A stretch of 64,000 nt of DNA from Collinsella sp. (GTDB lineage: Bacteria; Actinomycetota; Coriobacteriia; Coriobacteriales; Coriobacteriaceae). Under the pieces are notes generated by a model. The model was not told where the DNA came from and made no database searches. It saw only the letters and a list, made by a program, of their open reading frames with translations. This document shows, in pieces, positions 61,156 to 64,000 of the stretch (the first letter of the stretch is position 1; each line of letters opens with the position of its first letter). Made by a program: the position numbers and the translations under genes. The stretch covers positions 61,171 through 125,170 of the forward strand of contig JAGZSF010000005.1 of the NCBI GenBank assembly GCA_018381235.1, given 5' to 3'.

Positions 61156-62127
61156 GTGAATTCTGAATCCATCGCCGTCATCATCCCTTGCTACAACGAA
61201 GCGCTCACGATCGGCAAAGTCATCGACGACTTTCACCGCGAGCTTCCGCAGGCGACGGTCTATGTCTATGACAACAACTCGTCGGACGATACCTCACGCA
61301 TTGCCACCGAGCACGGCGCCACAGTCCGCTTTGAGCCCCGTCAGGGAAAGGGCAACGTGTGCCGCCAGATGTTTCGCGATATCGACGCCGATTGCTACCT
61401 GATGGTCGACGGAGACGACACCTACCCCGCCGAGGCGGCCAAGGCCCTCTGCGAGCCCATCCTTAACGGCACGGCCGACATGACCGTAGGCGATCGCCTT
61501 TCCAACGGCACCTACGCCGAGGAGAACAAGCGTGCCTTCCACGGCTTTGGCAATAATCTGGTCCGCGCCATGATCAAGTGGATCTATGGCTACAGCTTCG
61601 ATGACGTCATGACAGGCTACCGCGCCATGAGCCGCCCGTTCGTTAAAACCTTCCCAGTGCTTTCCGAGGGCTTTCAGATCGAAACCGAGCTCTCGATCCA
61701 CGCCGTCGACCACCGCTGGCGCATCAAAGATGTGCCCATCGAGTACCGCGACCGTCCCGAGGGTTCCGAGTCCAAACTCAACACCGTGAGCGACGGCATT
61801 AAAGTCGTTGCGATGATCGGCACGCTGTTCAAGGACTACCGCCCGCTGAAGTTCTTCAGCCTCGTTGCGCTTCTGTTCGCGGTATTCGGCCTCGCCCTGG
61901 GCATGCCCATCGTTGTCGAATATTTCCAGACCGGCCTCGTCCCGCGCTTCCCCACCGCTATGCTCGCCGCCTCGTTTATGTTCCTGTGCGGCCTGAGCCT
62001 TGCGACCGGCTTCATCCTAGATTCTGTAGCAAAGGTCGAAAAAAAGCAGTGGGAGGTCAACGTGTACAGCAAATACGCCTACGACGACCAGCCCGGCCAC
62101 CCTACTTCCATGCCAAGCGAGAGGTAG
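61156..62127 (+). CDS. Family 2 glycosyltransferase with C-terminal membrane segments
   Basis: 323 aa. GT-A fold: VIIPCYNEALTIGKVIDDF, YVYDNNSSDDTSRIA, LMVDGDDTYPA (the DGDD metal site, 85-88), MTGYRAMSRPFVKTFPVLSEGFQIETELSIHA. Two hydrophobic segments near 236-255 and 271-291 suggest a polyprenyl-phosphate sugar transferase (DPM1/GtrB type) or an undecaprenyl-linked glycan enzyme. GTG 61156 has AGGAGC upstream. Transcribed away from the exporter genes, ending at the terminator 62178-62207. Confidence 0.88.
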   Translation: MNSESIAVIIPCYNEALTIGKVIDDFHRELPQATVYVYDNNSSDDTSRIATEHGATVRFEPRQGKGNVCRQMFRDIDADCYLMVDGDDTYPAEAAKALCEPILNGTADMTVGDRLSNGTYAEENKRAFHGFGNNLVRAMIKWIYGYSFDDVMTGYRAMSRPFVKTFPVLSEGFQIETELSIHAVDHRWRIKDVPIEYRDRPEGSESKLNTVSDGIKVVAMIGTLFKDYRPLKFFSLVALLFAVFGLALGMPIVVEYFQTGLVPRFPTAMLAASFMFLCGLSLATGFILDSVAKVEKKQWEVNVYSKYAYDDQPGHPTSMPSER

Positions 62128-62177
62128 ATCTTCCGCAAAATACTATTGGCACCACTGCGCAGATAGCCACCAACAAG

Positions 62178-62207
62178 AAAAGCCGCCGTTAAAGAACGGC
62201 GGCTTTT
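62178..62207. terminator. Bidirectional terminator
   Basis: A 13-bp perfect stem AAAAGCCGCCGTT/AACGGCGGCTTTT with AAAG loop, between the converging glycosyltransferase and rfbCD genes. A and T tracts on both sides let it work in either direction. Confidence 0.9.
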
Positions 62208-62229
62208 ACTCTCGAAAAGTTAATAGCGG

Positions 62230-63684
62230 CTAGAGCGTCTTGATGTACTCCCCCAGCTCTTCCTCCCAGTCGGGCAAGTGGAAGCCGGCAGCCTCGAGCT
62301 TGGACAGGTCGAGCGCGGAGTGGACCGGGCGCGGGGCGATGGGGCCGGCGGCATTTGCGTAGTAGTCGGCGGTGCTCACCGGCACGACCCTCTCGCCGTT
62401 GCCGTTGGCGGCCTCGAAGACGGCGCGGGCGATGTCCGCCCAGCTCTTCACGGCGCCGGAGCCGGTGCAGTCGTAGGTGCCGTAGGGGGCGCGGCTTCCC
62501 AGCACGTGGAAGATGGCCTCGGCCATGTCGCGCGTGAAGGTCAGGCGGCCCAGCTGGTCGTCCACGACGGTGACCTGCTCGAGCCCGTCCTCGGGGTCTG
62601 CGACGCGGTCTGAGAGCCCCTTCATGGTCTTCACGAAGTTGTGCCCCTCGCCGATGACCCAGGAGCTGCGCATGATGTAGTGGCGGGGGCATCCGGCCAC
62701 GGCGATGTCGCCGGCGGCCTTGGTCTGGCCGTAGACGGAAAGCGGGCTGAAGGGCTCCTCCTCGTCGTGCACCTCGGCGGTGCCGTCGAAGACGTAGTCG
62801 GAGGACACGTGGACGAGGGTGATGCCGTGCCCGGCGCAGGCGCGTGCGAGAAGCGCCGGCCCGGTCGCGTTGGCCTTCCAGGCGGTCACGCGGCCCTCGG
62901 GGGTCTCGGCTTTATCCACGGCCGTGTAGGCGCCGCAGTTGATCACGGTGCCGTAGAGCGACCAGTCGTACTGTGCGTAGGCGTCCGGGTCGGACATGTC
63001 GAAGGTGTCGATGTCGCAGAAGTCGAAGTCCTTCGCCACGCCGCGCTCCTCGGCGAGTTTGCGCACCGCATGCCCCAGCTGGCCGTTGCAGCCGGTAACG
63101 AGGGTGCGCTTCGGCGCCATCGGGACGACGTCCTTCAGCATCGGGTGGCTGAGGTCGGCCTCGGAGACGGTGGCCCGGTCGAGCGGGATCGGCCACTCGA
63201 TGGCGAGCTCCGGGTCGGCGAGGTTCACGAAGGTGTAGGTCCTCTTGAGCTCCAGCGACCAGTGGGCGTCCACCAGGTAGGTGTAGGCGGTGCCGTCCTC
63301 CAGCGCCTGGAAGGAGTTGCCCACGCCGCGCGGGACGTAGATGGCCCTGGACGGGTCGAGCGTGCAGGTGAACACCTTCCCGTAGGTGGCGCTGCCCTCG
63401 CGCAGGTCCACCCAGGCACCGAAGACCGAGCCGCGGGCCACGGAGATGAACTTGTCCCAGGGCTCCGCATGGATGCCGCGGGTGACGCCGCGGCTGTCGT
63501 TGTAGGAGATGTTGTTCTGGACGACGCGGAGGTCCGGGATGCCCAGGGCGGTCATCTTGGCGCGCTGCCAGTTCTCCTTGAACCAGCCGCGAGAGTCGCC
63601 GTGGACGGCGAGGTCGACGACCTTGAGGCCCTCGATTCCGGTCTCGGCGACGGAGAGGTCCTTCTCGAATGCGATGTCTGCCAT
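62230..63684 (-). CDS. rfbCD: Fused dTDP-4-dehydrorhamnose 3,5-epimerase / reductase (RfbC-RfbD)
   Basis: 484 aa. Residues about 1-190 form the RfbC cupin (VVDLAVHGDSRGWFKENWQ, TRGIHAEPW with catalytic H72, FTCTLDPSRAIYVPRGVGNSFQ). From about 192 the RfbD reductase follows: TLVTGCNGQLGHAV (197-204 region), HVSSDYVFDGTAEVHDEEEPFSPLSVYGQTKAAGD with the YxxxK pair, and a C-terminal substrate domain. It performs the last two steps of dTDP-L-rhamnose synthesis. RfbCD fusions occur in Bifidobacterium and some other actinobacteria. Higher GC than the neighbouring genes. AGGAGC precedes the ATG. Confidence 0.92.
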   Translation of the reverse strand: MADIAFEKDLSVAETGIEGLKVVDLAVHGDSRGWFKENWQRAKMTALGIPDLRVVQNNISYNDSRGVTRGIHAEPWDKFISVARGSVFGAWVDLREGSATYGKVFTCTLDPSRAIYVPRGVGNSFQALEDGTAYTYLVDAHWSLELKRTYTFVNLADPELAIEWPIPLDRATVSEADLSHPMLKDVVPMAPKRTLVTGCNGQLGHAVRKLAEERGVAKDFDFCDIDTFDMSDPDAYAQYDWSLYGTVINCGAYTAVDKAETPEGRVTAWKANATGPALLARACAGHGITLVHVSSDYVFDGTAEVHDEEEPFSPLSVYGQTKAAGDIAVAGCPRHYIMRSSWVIGEGHNFVKTMKGLSDRVADPEDGLEQVTVVDDQLGRLTFTRDMAEAIFHVLGSRAPYGTYDCTGSGAVKSWADIARAVFEAANGNGERVVPVSTADYYANAAGPIAPRPVHSALDLSKLEAAGFHLPDWEEELGEYIKTL

Positions 63685-63720
63685 GTGGGAAAAGCTCCTA
63701 TCGAAGAGGTTGGATAACCG

Positions 63721-63781
63721 GGGGCGCCCGCGCGGGGACGCAGGGTCATCCCCATGCCCTGCGTCCCCGCGCGGGCGCCCC
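63721..63781. repeat. Perfect 25-bp palindrome between rfbB and rfbCD
   Basis: 63721-63745 is the exact reverse complement of 63757-63781, around the 11-base loop TCATCCCCATG. The arm is almost pure G/C and contains GGGGACGCAGGG. It could form a stable RNA hairpin or a cruciform. No T tract follows on the transcribed (minus) strand. Confidence 0.85.
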
Positions 63782-63807
63782 GCGGTGCGGTTCGCCGGGA
63801 TGCGGTC

Positions 63808-64000
63808 TTACTGCCCCTGGGCGCGGTAGCGGGCCTCGGTGGCCTCCTTGGCCGGGCGCCACCAGGACTCGTTCTCGACGTACCAGTCGATGGTCTGCTT
63901 CAGGCCCTCGGCGAAGTCGGTGTGGGCCGGCCTCCAGCCGAGCTCGCGCTGGAGCTTCGTCGAGTCGATGGCGTAGCGGCGGTCGTGGCCGGGGCGGTCG
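63808..64000 (-). CDS. rfbB: dTDP-glucose 4,6-dehydratase, C-terminal fragment
   Basis: 63 codons plus stop are visible; the gene runs off the end of the window. The peptide DRPGHDRRYAIDSTKLQREL then GWRP, FAEGLKQTIDWYVEN and WW is the RfbB C-terminus. RfbB removes water from dTDP-glucose ahead of the RfbCD enzyme encoded downstream; the rfbA thymidylyltransferase is presumably outside the window. Confidence 0.85.
   Translation of the reverse strand, partial: DRPGHDRRYAIDSTKLQRELGWRPAHTDFAEGLKQTIDWYVENESWWRPAKEATEARYRAQGQ

Overview
The window is a GC-rich (about 60% by eye) bacterial chromosome segment. It most likely comes from Collinsella or a close relative in the Coriobacteriia (Actinomycetota). 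This rests on gene content and order (pyruvate phosphate dikinase beside its regulatory kinase, AdhE, MEP-pathway isoprenoid genes, an AroE-AroK fusion, an RfbC-RfbD fusion) and on general protein character; no 16S gene is present, so the genus is an inference. Non-ATG starts are frequent: TTG is the best-supported start for at least ten genes, several of them essential.

Layout. 1-956: the 3' end of adhE and an APH-family kinase on the + strand. 1135-13722: a long minus-strand housekeeping block with rpsB-tsf, then pyrH-frr-uppS-cdsA-dxr-rseP-ispG-proS, where isoprenoid, phospholipid and translation genes are interleaved and tightly packed. xerC and trmFO are the 3' end of the next unit, yraN-comM-dprA-trmFO-xerC (to 16677). 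16867-18090: rnhB and rplS. 18300-25315: ppdK, its bifunctional regulator, and glyS-glyQ. 25375-27865: rpsP-khpA-rimM-trmD-lepB. 28067-29323: dinB on the + strand. 29324-30525: a RAYT/Y1 transposase island with its own palindromic repeats. 30531-37278: rsfS, yqeK, nadD, obgE, rpmA, rplU and a paired radical-SAM system. 37289-46171: a membrane protein of unknown role, the rod-shape cluster (mreB, mreC, mreD, mrdA, rodA), a membrane TPR protein and a cyclophilin. 46279-50400: a zinc-ribbon membrane protein, a P-type ATPase and tRNA-Arg(CCG). 50603-59135 (+): a complete shikimate/Phe/Tyr operon (DAHP synthase, tyrA, aroB, aroA, aroC, pheA, aroE-aroK, aroQ). 59240-64000: tRNA-Arg(UCU), an ABC polysaccharide exporter, a glycosyltransferase, and dTDP-rhamnose genes whose composition is more GC-rich than the rest.

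The main non-coding discovery is a family of 33-nt palindromic units sharing the core TGGGACGGGG. Five intact and two degenerate copies flank the RAYT gene at 29558-30301. Head-to-head pairs also occur at 21290-21397 and 56140-56215. Within each pair the two copies are identical or nearly so, but the arms differ between loci. A relative with a GGGACAGG loop sits at 58637-58675. This looks like a REP/BIME system with its transposase. Other points worth attention: a promoter-proximal intrinsic terminator inside a mini-ORF ahead of the aromatic operon (possible attenuator), an RseP protease carrying a helix-turn-helix-like insertion, a xerC gene lacking a normal start codon, and a perfect 25-bp palindrome between rfbB and rfbCD.
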